64,000 nt of DNA from Rhodobacterales bacterium (GCA_008107755.1 VIRH01000072.1:186001-250000); one strand, 5' to 3'; counted from the stretch's first letter, positions 26,236 to 36,219 are shown. The notes: generated by a model not told the origin, from the sequence alone. A program made the numbers and translations.

Positions 26236-27425
26236 TTGACCACCCTCAAAAAGCCGTGATCACGCGGCCGAGGTCCTTTCGCGGACCGGTCGCTGTTCAG
26301 ATTGACGAGATAGGGATCGGGTGCCAGCCGGTGCGCCTGCGGGTTCAGGATGCGAAACTGCGGTTGGCGCGGCTCGCCATTGGCCACTCCCTCCACGACA
26401 CCGATGAAGGGCGTCAGGGTGGCGTGCTGCGTGTTGCGGTCGATCAGCAATTCGCCGGCCGGCGTCGGCACCCCTGTGGTGGTCAGGAAATCGCGCACCG
26501 CGTCGGGCTCATCGGTGCCGCAGGCCTCGATCGCCAGCGCCAGTGCCCAGACGGCCTGATAAGGGCCGGTGAACATGGCCGAAACACCGACATCCCTGCC
26601 GCGCACGTCGTGCATGCGCCTGACGAGATCCGAATTGCCCGGAAAATCTGCCGTTTCGAAATAGGAGGCGGTGGAAATCACGCCATTGGCCGCGGTGCCG
26701 ATGATCGGCAGCTCCGCCTCGGTCAGATTGCAGCTCAGGACAGGCATGACCTCGGGCCGGAAATCCGGCTCTGCGAGCGCGAGGTCCCTGAGCGCCCGCA
26801 AAAAGGCATAGCTGCTGACGCCGATGAGATTGTTGAAGATGAAATCGGGACGCGTCGTCCGGATCTCGTTGATCAGATGGCCGATCTCGACATCGCCCAG
26901 AGCGACGTATCGTTCGCCGAGGACCGCGCCGTCCTCGGCTGCCAGAAGCTCGCGGGCGATCCGGTTCATCTCCCAGCCCCAGATATAGTTGGACCCGAGC
27001 AGAAAGGCGCGCTTGCCGTATTCGGGAATGATCTTGTGAAACAGCGGCACGACGTTCTGGTTCGGGCAGGCGCCCGAATAGATGACGCGGTCGTGGCTTT
27101 CAAAGCCCTCATAGGGGATCGCATACCAGAGCAGCCCCTGGTGTCGTTCGAGGACGGGAAGAAGTTCCTTGCGGCTCCAGGATGTCTGACAGCCGACGAT
27201 ATGCCGGCAGCCGGCTTCCGCCATCATCTGCTGGGCAAGGACCGCATATTGCTCCGCCTTGCCGGCCGGGTCTGCAGGAACCGCCCGGAGCTGGAAGTCG
27301 AACCGGTCGGAAGCATTGACTTCCTGAATGGCAATGGTGGCACCGTCCAGGGACTCGCGCCCTATTACCGAGTAGGAACCGGTATTCGAATAAAGCACGC
27401 CAATCGGATGCTCCATCTTCGCCAT
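26232..27425 (-). CDS. amiC: AmiC-like amide-sensing negative regulator
   Basis: A 397-residue protein with the Liv-type periplasmic-binding fold but no signal peptide, so it should stay in the cytoplasm like Pseudomonas AmiC (about 385 residues). It begins MAKMEHPIGVLYSNTGSYSV; other family-like blocks are QTSWSRKELLPVLERHQGLL and GSNYIWGWEMNRIARELL. An ATG nine bases in (27416) is an alternative start. It overlaps amiR by 4 bp and heads the operon. It probably binds a short amide and releases AmiR. A ligand-binding FmdD/UrtA-like role is less likely without a leader peptide. Confidence 0.85.
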   Translation of the reverse strand: MAKMEHPIGVLYSNTGSYSVIGRESLDGATIAIQEVNASDRFDFQLRAVPADPAGKAEQYAVLAQQMMAEAGCRHIVGCQTSWSRKELLPVLERHQGLLWYAIPYEGFESHDRVIYSGACPNQNVVPLFHKIIPEYGKRAFLLGSNYIWGWEMNRIARELLAAEDGAVLGERYVALGDVEIGHLINEIRTTRPDFIFNNLIGVSSYAFLRALRDLALAEPDFRPEVMPVLSCNLTEAELPIIGTAANGVISTASYFETADFPGNSDLVRRMHDVRGRDVGVSAMFTGPYQAVWALALAIEACGTDEPDAVRDFLTTTGVPTPAGELLIDRNTQHATLTPFIGVVEGVANGEPRQPQFRILNPQAHRLAPDPYLVNLNSDRSAKGPRPRDHGFLRVVK

Positions 27426-27478
27426 TCTCGACTGTCCAGTCCTGTTCGCCAACGCTGCCGCTTTCAGCGCGGGGCCAT

Positions 27479-27556
27479 AAAAAAACCCCGACCTGCGGCC
27501 AGCTGTGGGCACACAATGGATCGGGGCGCATTTGCCGTGCGGCTATCGGTTGCCGC
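27479..27556 (-). promoter_or_regulatory. Candidate ANTAR-type antitermination leader with intrinsic terminator
   Basis: Read on the minus strand, hairpin 1 is GCGGC-N8-GCCGC (27556-27539; loop AACCGAUA). Hairpin 2 is GGC-AAAUGC-GCC (27536-27525). A terminator then has stem CCCCGA (27526-27521) / UCGGGG (27491-27486) followed by seven U (27485-27479). The 3' side of hairpin 2 overlaps the 5' side of the terminator stem, so the two exclude each other. The U-run ends 53 nt before the amiC start. This geometry matches ANTAR leaders. The loop consensus (A1, G4) is only partly met, and hairpin 2 is short. Confidence 0.55.
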
Positions 27557-27564
27557 TATGTCGA

Positions 27565-27598
27565 CTATTAGGATTGCCGAAGATAAAATCCTTGTCAA
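27565..27598 (-). promoter_or_regulatory. Possible amiC operon promoter
   Basis: On the minus strand TTGACA (27598-27593) is a perfect -35 box. The -10 is poor: AATCCT at 17-bp spacing, or TAATAG at 22 bp. Transcription from here would begin just before hairpin 1 of the leader. Confidence 0.35.
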
Positions 27599-28082
27599 CC
27601 GCGCCAGCGCACAAAGATCCAGCACGCACAATTCCTCATCATCTGGATGGACAAAGCAAGTCCACGTCGCCTGAACACGCCGGTGACACATGAAAGCGCC
27701 GGACGCAACCGAGAGACCACTCGGCAACAGAATTGAATTCGTTGAGCCTTTTCCGGACGGCTTTTGCCGACATCGGGACTTTCCCGGGACATCTGCAACC
27801 GAGAACTCCGCTCTTTGAAAAGCGGATCTTTAAGGGAACCGATTAAAATTTGTTCCCTTGCCCAAATTTGAGCCAGACGTTCCTTTTCGGCATAGTATCC
27901 CTTCCCGAAGGAAGGTGACGCATAGAAAAATAATCAATAACAATCATGTGCTTAAGGAAACACTCCGGCGCTCCACCGTGCCGTGACTCTGCCTCTCAAC
28001 CACCGGATCCGACGGCAGCACGCGGACAAAAATTCCTCAACTGCCCGACTTGCGGTGCGCAAAATAGGTATCCAATAATGGG
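27599..28082. other. Long divergent intergenic region, AT-richer, with inverted repeats
   Basis: No credible gene. The stretch is clearly richer in A+T than its neighbours from about 27820 to 27950. It contains a perfect 8-bp inverted repeat AAGGGAAC (27832-27839) / GTTCCCTT (27852-27859), and CTTCC-N4-GGAAG (27901-27914). It presumably holds promoter and upstream sites for the GntR-Dpp operon to the right, and part of the amiC control region to the left. Confidence 0.4.
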
Positions 28083-28108
28083 ACCAATCAGAATTGGTTC
28101 GAATTGGT
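28083..28108. promoter_or_regulatory. ATTGGT operator cluster before the GntR gene
   Basis: ACCAAT (28083-28088) and ATTGGT (28093-28098) form a perfect inverted repeat, and AATTGGT recurs at 28102-28108, exactly 10 bp after the first AATTGGT (28092-28098). FadR-type regulators such as PdhR and LldR recognise ATTGGT half-sites. The cluster touches the start codon, so autoregulation is likely. Confidence 0.55.
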
Positions 28109-28820
28109 ATGCTCATGATAGAAACCGAGAAGCCATCGCAGCGGAATTCGAGCCTGGCGCTGGAGCGCCTTCGGATCATCGTCGACCAGCTCTCGGCGGA
28201 AGGTGTCGACCAGCTTCCAACGGAACGCGAACTCTCCGAAACCATCGGCGTCGGTCGGCGGGCGGTTCGGCGCGCGCTGGAAGTCCTTGAAGCCGAAGAC
28301 AAGATCTGGCGCCGTCAGGGCGCCGGCACCTTCATCGGCAGCGCGCCTTCCCGGCCGGATCAGCAGCTTCTTTCCCTTCATGAAAACTCCAACATGCTGG
28401 AGGTCATGGAAGTCCGCCTGCAGTTGGAACCGGCGCTCGCCCGGCTCGCCGCGCTGCGCGCCACGTCGTCGGATATCGCTTCCATGCGCGATCTGGCTGC
28501 CAAGGTGGCGAAGGCCGGCGACATGGACAGCCGCGAGCTGTGGGACAGCGCCCTGCACCGCTCCATCGCCCGCGCGGCCAAGAACGCGCTTTATCTTGCC
28601 CTTTTCGATGTGGTTGACCGGGTCCGACAGGACTCCGCCTGGCGGCATGTGCGCGAGGCCGTGCGCACCAGGGACGCGATCAAGCTCTACCGGTCGCAGC
28701 ATGTCGACATCATCACCGCCATCGAGACCCGCGATCCGCTGAAGGCGGAACGGGCCATGCGCGCGCACCTGATGGCCCTCCAGGAGCGCCTTCTCTATCA
28801 CAGCGAGAGCGAGACCAGCG

Positions 28821-28831
<11 letters not shown>
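28109..28831 (+). CDS. GntR-family transcriptional regulator, FadR/FCD type (third copy)
   Basis: A 240-residue regulator. The winged helix is GVDQLPTERELSETIGVGRR followed by AVRRALEVLEAED, and RRQGAGTFIG is the wing. The C-terminal part is an FCD helical domain ending AIETRDPLKAERAMRAHLMA. Start at ATG 28109, with ATG 28115 an alternative; both follow the ATTGGT operator cluster. It overlaps the dppD gene by 11 bp and leads that operon. It is less similar to the other two GntR proteins, which share the PHSTDC block that this one lacks. Confidence 0.88.
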
Positions 28832-29830
<999 letters not shown>

Positions 29831-29834
<4 letters not shown>

Positions 29835-30931
29835 GAATTCCGACCGCAGACCGGATCATCGAAACCCGTTCGCTCACCCGCCGCTTCGCAGGCAAGACCG
29901 GCCTTTTCCGGGCGACGACCTTCGTCAGCGCGGTAAACGAGGTGTCGCTCGAAATCCGCCGCGGCGAAACCTTTTCCATCGTTGGGGAAAGCGGATGCGG
30001 AAAGTCGACCCTTGCCCGCCTGCTGGTGCGTCTGCTGCAGCCGAGCGAAGGCTCGGTCCTCTATGAGGGCAACGACATCTCGACCCTTTCGGAAGGGGAC
30101 GTCCGGCGCCTGCGCAAGGATCTTCAGTTCGTCTTCCAGGATCCCTTTTCCTCCCTCAACCCGCGCATGACGGTCGGGGCCCTGATCGAGGAACCGATGA
30201 GGGTGCACACCAGACTTTCGCGCACCGAACGCCGGCGCAAGGTTGCCGAGCTTCTGTCGAAGGTCGGTCTGCGCCCGGCCTTCGCCAACCGGTATCCGCA
30301 TGAGTTCTCCGGTGGTCAGCGCCAGCGCATCGGCATCGCCCGCGCGCTTGCCAGCGGCCCGAAGATAATCGTCGGCGACGAGCCGGTCTCCGCCCTTGAT
30401 GTTTCGGTTCAGGCCCAGGTGATCAACCTGCTGGAAGACCTGAAGTCCGAATTCGATCTCACCCTGATCCTGATCGCACACGATCTGGCGGTCATCCGCC
30501 ACATGAGCGACCGCGTGGCGGTGATGTATCTGGGGGAAATCGTCGAACTCGCGCCCAATGACGCGCTGTTCGACAAGCCGCTTCATCCCTACACCCGAGC
30601 CCTGATGCGCGCGATCCCGATCGCCTCACCCCACGGCCGGACGATGGACGCAACGCTGACCGGCGATGTTCCTTCGCCCCTTGCACCACCATCAGGCTGC
30701 CGCTTTCACCCGCGCTGCCCTCACGCGACCGATCTGTGCAGCGCGCAGAAACCGGCAGCGACGGAGGCCGGGGATGGCCGAATGGTCGCCTGCCACCACT
30801 GGCAGAAGATTGCAGAAATCCCGGAGGTCTTCGCCCAGGAGCCTCCGCGCAACCAGACTGCGGCAAAGCGCTTCGCGCTTTTCCGCGAGCGAAGTCAACA
30901 AAAAGAGCCGACCACGGCCGCCAGCAAATGA
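29831..30931 (+). CDS. Dipeptide-type ABC transporter ATPase DppF-like
   Basis: A 366-residue ATPase. The start at 29831 (MRIPTADRIIETRSLTRRFA) overlaps the dppD stop as ATGA. Motifs are Walker [10 protein letters not shown], signature [10 protein letters not shown] and Walker [13 protein letters not shown], with a C-terminal Cys motif SGCRFHPRCPHATDLC. It pairs with the upstream DppD-like protein. About 50 residues beyond the Cys motif are rich in Pro, Arg and Lys and probably disordered. The binding-protein gene follows after 26 bp. Confidence 0.93.
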
Positions 30932-30957
30932 AGACCATTCTCAGAGGAGCAAACAGA

Positions 30958-32463
30958 ATGCGAACCAAACTCCTGACCGCGCTACTACTCGGCGCGTCGA
31001 CCCTCGCATCGGCGGCAAGCGCCGCGGACCTGCGCATCGGCCTTCAGGACGATGCAGACGTACTCGATCCCGATCAGTCCCGGACCTTTGTCGGCCGCAT
31101 CGTCTACACGTCCCTGTGTGACAAGCTCGTCGACATCACGCCCGACCTTGAGATCATCCCGCAGCTCGCCACCGGCTGGACCTGGTCGGAAGACGGCAAG
31201 ACCCTGACCATGGACCTGCGTGAGGGCGTCACCTTCCATGACGGAACGCCCTTCGACGCGGAAGCGGTAAAGGCCAACATTGAGCGGTCCAAGACACTTC
31301 CGGAAAGCCGTCGCAAGAGCGAAGTCAAATCCATCGACACCGTCGAGGTGACCGGCCCGCTGCAGGTCAAGATGACATTGACCGGACCGGATGCGACCCT
31401 TCTGGCCCAGTTCGCCGATCGCGCTGGCATGATGATTTCGCCGACAGCCGCCGAGGAAGCCGGCGTGGATTTTGGCGCCAAGCCGGTCTGCTCGGGTCCG
31501 TTCAAGTTCGTCGAGCGCGTCCAGCAGGACCGGATCGTGCTTGAGAAGTTCCCCGAATACTGGAATGCGGATGCGATCAATTTCGACACCGTGACCTTCC
31601 TGCCGATCCCGGACACAACCGTGCGCCTCGCCAACCTTCGCTCGGGCGACATCGACATGCTGGAACGTCTGGCGGCAACGGACGTCTCCTCCGTCAAGGG
31701 TGACGACAGTCTGGGATATGCAGAAGCCGTCAGCCTCGGTTACCAGGGCATCACCGTGAACCTCAACAACGGCGAGCGCGGTGACAATCCCTTCGGAAAC
31801 GACCCGAAGATCCGTCAGGCCTTCAACCTGTCGATCGATCGCGATGCCATCAACCAGGTGGTCTTCGAAGGGGCTTTTGCACCCGGCAACCAGCCTTTCC
31901 CGCCGACCAGCCCCTGGTACGACAAGGACCATCCGGTCCCGGCTCGCGATGTCGAAAAGGCCAAGGCTCTCCTGAAGGAAGCCGGCTATGACAGCCTCGA
32001 CGTCGAGGTTCAGGTCGCGAACAACCCGGTCCAGACCCAGATGATGCAGGTCGTGCAGTCCATGGCGGCTGAAGCCGGCTTCAATGTCAAACTGAAGGCC
32101 ATGGAATTCGCCAGCCTTCTGGCGGACCAGAGCGCCGGCAACTATACCGCCAGCCAGGTTGGTTGGTCCGGCCGTGTCGACCCGGACGGCAACATCCACC
32201 AGTTCATGACCTGCAAGGGCGGTATCAACGACAGCAAGGTCTGCATTCCGGAAGTCGACAAGCTTCTGGACGAAGCCCGCCAGAGCAACGATACCGCGAC
32301 CCGCAAGGAAAAATACGACGCGGCAAGGGATATCCTGATCGAGCAACTGCCGATCATCTATCTCTACCACCCGACCTGGATCTGGGCGTTGTCCGGTGAA
32401 CTGGAAGGGTTCACGCCCTACCCGGACGGCATGATCCGCCTGGAAAACGTCAAGCTCAAGTAA
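30958..32463 (+). CDS. Dipeptide/oligopeptide-type ABC transporter substrate-binding protein
   Basis: A 501-residue SBP_bac_5 protein with a Sec signal peptide (MRTKLLTALLLGASTLASAA, cleavage near SAA). Start at 30958 with AGAGGAG upstream. Landmarks are DDADVLDPDQSRTFVGRIVY, TFHDGTPFDAEAVKANIERS and IDRDAINQVVFEGAFAPGNQ. Two Cys residues late in the protein (FMTCKGGINDSKVCIP) may form a disulfide. It lies between dppF and the permeases. The ligand may be a gamma-glutamyl compound or other small amide, given the GGT-family gene at the operon end. Confidence 0.92.
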   Translation: MRTKLLTALLLGASTLASAASAADLRIGLQDDADVLDPDQSRTFVGRIVYTSLCDKLVDITPDLEIIPQLATGWTWSEDGKTLTMDLREGVTFHDGTPFDAEAVKANIERSKTLPESRRKSEVKSIDTVEVTGPLQVKMTLTGPDATLLAQFADRAGMMISPTAAEEAGVDFGAKPVCSGPFKFVERVQQDRIVLEKFPEYWNADAINFDTVTFLPIPDTTVRLANLRSGDIDMLERLAATDVSSVKGDDSLGYAEAVSLGYQGITVNLNNGERGDNPFGNDPKIRQAFNLSIDRDAINQVVFEGAFAPGNQPFPPTSPWYDKDHPVPARDVEKAKALLKEAGYDSLDVEVQVANNPVQTQMMQVVQSMAAEAGFNVKLKAMEFASLLADQSAGNYTASQVGWSGRVDPDGNIHQFMTCKGGINDSKVCIPEVDKLLDEARQSNDTATRKEKYDAARDILIEQLPIIYLYHPTWIWALSGELEGFTPYPDGMIRLENVKLK

Positions 32464-32475
32464 GCCACATCGACA

Positions 32476-32503
32476 GCGGGGTCCGGCATCAGCCGGGCTC
32501 CGC
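32476..32503 (+). other. Intercistronic stem-loop after binding-protein gene
   Basis: 12-bp stem GCGGGGTCCGGC (32476-32487) / GCCGGGCTCCGC (32492-32503), fully paired if two G-U pairs are allowed, with loop ATCA. It sits 12 bp after the binding-protein stop and before dppB, with no U-run. Confidence 0.6.
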
Positions 32504-32524
32504 GCCAGATCGGATATCGCCAGA

Positions 32525-33472
32525 ATGCTGTCCTATATCGCGCGCCGGCTCCTGATCGCCGTACCCACGCTTATCCTCGTCTCGATCTTCGTGTTCGTGC
32601 TGCAGAAGCTGCTGCCCGGCGACCCCGCGCTCGTGCTTGCGGGCGAAGAAAGGGATCCGGAGATGCTGGAGTTCATCCGCGAAAAGTACCGTCTCAACGA
32701 CCCGATCATCTATCAGTACGTCTACTGGGTGAAGGCAATGCTGCAGGGCGACCTCGGCGTTTCGCTGCGCACCGGCCAGCCGGTCACACAGCTGATTGCC
32801 GACAAGCTGCCCGTCACCATCCAGCTTGCCTTCATGGCCATGATCATCGCCTTCGTGGTCGGCATTCCCGCCGGCATCCTCTCCGCCGTCCGCAAGGGTA
32901 CGGCCGTCGATTATGTCGCCAACTTCGTTGCGCTGTCCGGCCTTTCGATTCCCAATTTCTGGCTCGGCATCATGCTGATCATGCTGGTCTCGGTTCACCT
33001 CGGCTGGCTGCCCGCCTCGGGCTACGAGAGCCCGTTCGTTGATCCGGTGCGCTCCTTCGAGACCATGATCATGCCCGCTTTCGTCCTGGGCACAGCACTT
33101 GCCGCAACCCTGATGCGGCACACCCGCTCAGCCATGCTCGGCGTCATGAAGGCCGACTACGTGCGCACGGCCAGGGCCAAGGGCCTGCTGGAGCATGTGG
33201 TTGTGCTCAAACACGCATTTCGCAATGCCCTGCTACCCATCGTCACGCTCAGCGCGCTGCTCTTCGGCGAGCTCCTGGCAGGCGCGGTCCTGACCGAACA
33301 GATCTTCACCATCCCCGGCTTCGGCAAGCTGATCGTCGATGCGGTCTTCACCCGTGACTATGCCGTGGTACAGGGGATCGTCCTTTGCACGGCAGCCGGC
33401 TTCATCCTGATGAATCTCATCGCCGACATCCTTTACTTCCTTCTCAATCCCCGCATGAGGAGCAGCCTGTGA
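32525..33472 (+). CDS. Dipeptide-type ABC transporter permease DppB-like
   Basis: A 315-residue permease starting MLSYIARRLLIAVPTLILVS, with FVLQKLLPGDPALVLAG typical of DppB. The EAA loop is DYVRTARAKGLLEHVVVLKH. It ends with a helix and a short basic tail (NPRMRSSL). It lies 61 bp after the binding-protein gene, with a strong stem-loop in the gap, and overlaps dppC (GTGA). Confidence 0.93.
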   Translation: MLSYIARRLLIAVPTLILVSIFVFVLQKLLPGDPALVLAGEERDPEMLEFIREKYRLNDPIIYQYVYWVKAMLQGDLGVSLRTGQPVTQLIADKLPVTIQLAFMAMIIAFVVGIPAGILSAVRKGTAVDYVANFVALSGLSIPNFWLGIMLIMLVSVHLGWLPASGYESPFVDPVRSFETMIMPAFVLGTALAATLMRHTRSAMLGVMKADYVRTARAKGLLEHVVVLKHAFRNALLPIVTLSALLFGELLAGAVLTEQIFTIPGFGKLIVDAVFTRDYAVVQGIVLCTAAGFILMNLIADILYFLLNPRMRSSL

Positions 33473-34347
33473 GCGCCGCGACCACCGCCGCCGAGCCGGC
33501 AGAAGACATCATCCAGCACGAAAGCCGCGCCTGGAAGAAACTGAAGACTAACAAGAGCGCCCTGTTCGGTTTCGTCATCGTCATCTTCTTCATCGTCATC
33601 GCCATCGCCGCGCCGATCCTGCCGATACCCGATCCCGCCGCCACGGACTGGGGCGCGGTGCGCAAGCCCCCGTCCGCCGCCCATTGGCTCGGCACGGACG
33701 AGATCGGCCGGGATATCCTGTCGAGGATGATCTGGGGGGCGCAGGCGTCATTGCTGGCAGGTGTCGTATCCGTCTTCATCGCCGTCCTGATCGGCGTGCC
33801 CTTCGGGCTCCTCTCAGGCTACTTCGGCGGCTGGACGGATCAGGCGATCTCCCGCGTCACGGACGCCCTGCTGGCAACGCCCTTCCTGATCCTGGCGATC
33901 GCCCTCGCCGCCTTTCTCGGACCGAGCCTCACGAATGCGATGCTCGCCATCGGCCTGTCGGCGATGCCCATTTTTGTCCGTCTCACTCGCGGGCAGGTGC
34001 TTGCGGTCAAGACGGAGGACTACGTCGAAGGCGCGCGCGCCGTCGGTCTGACCCATGTCGCGATCATGGCCCGATATATCCTGCCCAACGTCTTTGCTCC
34101 CGTTCTGGTTCAGGCGACGCTGACCGTCGCCACCGCGATCATTGCGGAAGCCAGCCTTTCCTTTCTCGGCCTCGGCCAGCAACCTCCGGCGCCAAGCTGG
34201 GGGTCGATGCTGAACGTCGCCAAGAACTTCATGGAACAGGCACCCTGGATGGCATGGTGGCCGGGGGCCGCGATCTTCCTGGTCGTACTCGGTTTCAACC
34301 TTCTCGGCGACGGCCTGCGCGACGCGCTCGACCCGCATGAAAGCTGA
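33469..34347 (+). CDS. Dipeptide-type ABC transporter permease DppC-like
   Basis: A 292-residue permease. The likely start is GTG 33469 (VSAATTAAEPAEDIIQHESR), which overlaps the dppB stop as GTGA; an upstream in-frame ATG lies inside dppB. Family marks are HWLGTDEIGRDILSRMIWG, EDYVEGARAVGLTHVAIMAR and the end LGFNLLGDGLRDALDPHES. It forms the channel with the DppB-like protein upstream. Confidence 0.92.
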   Translation: MSAATTAAEPAEDIIQHESRAWKKLKTNKSALFGFVIVIFFIVIAIAAPILPIPDPAATDWGAVRKPPSAAHWLGTDEIGRDILSRMIWGAQASLLAGVVSVFIAVLIGVPFGLLSGYFGGWTDQAISRVTDALLATPFLILAIALAAFLGPSLTNAMLAIGLSAMPIFVRLTRGQVLAVKTEDYVEGARAVGLTHVAIMARYILPNVFAPVLVQATLTVATAIIAEASLSFLGLGQQPPAPSWGSMLNVAKNFMEQAPWMAWWPGAAIFLVVLGFNLLGDGLRDALDPHES

Positions 34348-34372
34348 CCTTTCTCAACAACACGAGTTTCCA

Positions 34373-36160
34373 ATGGCTACCTTCACCACCCGCCCCGAAA
34401 TCAAAGGCTCATTCGGCGTCGTTGCCTCCACCCACTGGATCGCCAGCGCCGTCGGCATGAGCATTCTGGAAAAGGGCGGCAACGCCTTCGACGCGGCCGT
34501 CGCAACCGGCCTTGTGCTGCAGGTTCTCGAACCACACCTGAACGGTCCGGCCGGCGACCTTCCGGTGATTTTCCACGACGCCGGCAAGAACGAGACGAAG
34601 GTCGTCTGCGGGCAGGGCCCGGCACCCGCAGCCGCGACGCTCGCCCATTACAAGTCCGAAGGTCTGGATCTCATTCCCGGCAACGGGCTTCTCTCCACCG
34701 TCATTCCAGGCGCCTTCGACGGCTGGATGCTGATGCTGCGCGACCATGGCACCATGAGCGTGCGCGACGTGCTGGAGCCGTCAATCTATTATGCCGAAAA
34801 CGGGCAGCCGACCCTTCCGGGCGTCCACTCGACCATCAGCGGCCTGAAGGATTTCTTCGAAAAGGAATGGCCGACCTCCTATGAGGCATGGGTCCCCGGT
34901 GGCAATGTTCCAGAGACCGGCGAGATGTTCAGGAACCCGGTTCTTGCTGAGACCTGGAAGCGCCTCCTGAAAGAGATCGAGGGCGCAGGCAGCCGCGAGG
35001 CGCAGATCGATGCCGCCCGAGACTGCTTCTACCGCGGCTTCATCGCCGAGGAGATCGGCAAGTTTCTTGAAACCACTGAAGTGATGGACGGCTCCGGCAG
35101 TCGTCACAAGGGTGTGCTGACCGCCGACGACATGGCCGGCTGGAGCGCAACGCTCGAAGACCCGCTGACCGACGACTATCATGACTGGACGGTCGCCAAG
35201 ACCGGGCCATGGGGCCAGGGTCCGGTTCTGTTGCAGTCGCTCGCGCTGCTGCGTGGTTTCGACATCGGCGCGATGGAGCCGGCCGGTCCCGATTTCGTTC
35301 ATCACGTCACCGAGGCCATGAAGCTCGCCTACGCGGACCGCGAGGTCTATTACGGCGATCCGACCTTCATCGACGTGCCGATGGATCGCCTTCTGTCTGA
35401 AGACTACAACGCGGCCCGCCGCGCCCTGATCGGTGATCGGGCGTCCTTTGAGCTTCGCCCGGGCGTCCTTCCGGGTTACGAAGCGCAGGTCGACGCCAGC
35501 ATGGCGATGATCGAGAAGGCCGGCATTGCCAACACCGGCATCTACGAGCCGACGATGGCGCATCTGTCCGAGCGGCGCGGCGACACGGTGCATCTCGACA
35601 TCATCGACCGGTGGGGCAACATGGTCGCGGCGACGCCTTCCGGCGGCTGGCTGCAGTCCTCCCCGATGATCCCGTCCCTCGGCTTCTGCCTCAATTCGCG
35701 GGCGCAGATGTTCTGGCTGGAAGAAGGCCTTGCGACCACGCTGGCACCGGGCAAACGCCCGCGCACCACGTTGACGCCCAGCCTCGCCTTTCATGAGGGG
35801 CGACCGACGCTTGCATTCGGAACCCCCGGCGGCGACCAGCAGGACCAGTGGCAGCTTTCCCTGTTCCTGCGGCTCGTGCACCACGGCGTCAATCTGCAGG
35901 AAGGGATCGACATGCCGCTCTTCCACACGACCCACTTCCCGACGTCCTTCCACCCGCGCCAGCGCCAGCCGGGCCACGTCATGGTCGAGGGGAATTTCAG
36001 CCCCGAGACGATCGACGGGCTCAAGGCACGCGGTCACTCGCTGGAGGTTTCCGGCCAATGGACCATCGGCCGGCTGACAGCGGCAAAACGCGAAGCCGAC
36101 GGCCTGTTGAAGGCCGGCGCAACACCGCGCCTGATGCAGGCCTACGCGGTCGGACGCTGA
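34373..36160 (+). CDS. Gamma-glutamyltransferase-family protein
   Basis: A 595-residue Ntn-hydrolase of the GGT family, normally cut in two by the conserved Thr that becomes the nucleophile. That Thr is at about residue 405 (GDTVHLDIIDRWGN). Other family signals are SILEKGGNAFDAAVATGLVL and LGFCLNSRAQMF near the substrate site. Start ATG 34373 is preferred; one at 34337 overlaps the dppC end. There is no signal peptide, so unlike classical GGT it should be cytoplasmic. It could hydrolyse an imported gamma-glutamyl compound. An oxamate-amidohydrolase (HpxW)-like role is another possibility within this family. Confidence 0.85.
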   Translation: MATFTTRPEIKGSFGVVASTHWIASAVGMSILEKGGNAFDAAVATGLVLQVLEPHLNGPAGDLPVIFHDAGKNETKVVCGQGPAPAAATLAHYKSEGLDLIPGNGLLSTVIPGAFDGWMLMLRDHGTMSVRDVLEPSIYYAENGQPTLPGVHSTISGLKDFFEKEWPTSYEAWVPGGNVPETGEMFRNPVLAETWKRLLKEIEGAGSREAQIDAARDCFYRGFIAEEIGKFLETTEVMDGSGSRHKGVLTADDMAGWSATLEDPLTDDYHDWTVAKTGPWGQGPVLLQSLALLRGFDIGAMEPAGPDFVHHVTEAMKLAYADREVYYGDPTFIDVPMDRLLSEDYNAARRALIGDRASFELRPGVLPGYEAQVDASMAMIEKAGIANTGIYEPTMAHLSERRGDTVHLDIIDRWGNMVAATPSGGWLQSSPMIPSLGFCLNSRAQMFWLEEGLATTLAPGKRPRTTLTPSLAFHEGRPTLAFGTPGGDQQDQWQLSLFLRLVHHGVNLQEGIDMPLFHTTHFPTSFHPRQRQPGHVMVEGNFSPETIDGLKARGHSLEVSGQWTIGRLTAAKREADGLLKAGATPRLMQAYAVGR

Positions 36161-36179
36161 GTTCGGCACTCTGCCCCGA

Positions 36180-36219
36180 TTGCCTGAACGCGGCCCCGCA
36201 AGCGCCAGCGTTCAGGCGA
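36180..36219. terminator. Bidirectional terminator-like hairpin
   Basis: GCCTGAACGC (36182-36191) and GCGTTCAGGC (36208-36217) form a perfect 10-bp stem that extends by a U-G and a U-A pair. It lies between the convergent GGT-family and hydrolase genes and includes the hydrolase stop codon. It probably ends both operons. Confidence 0.6.
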
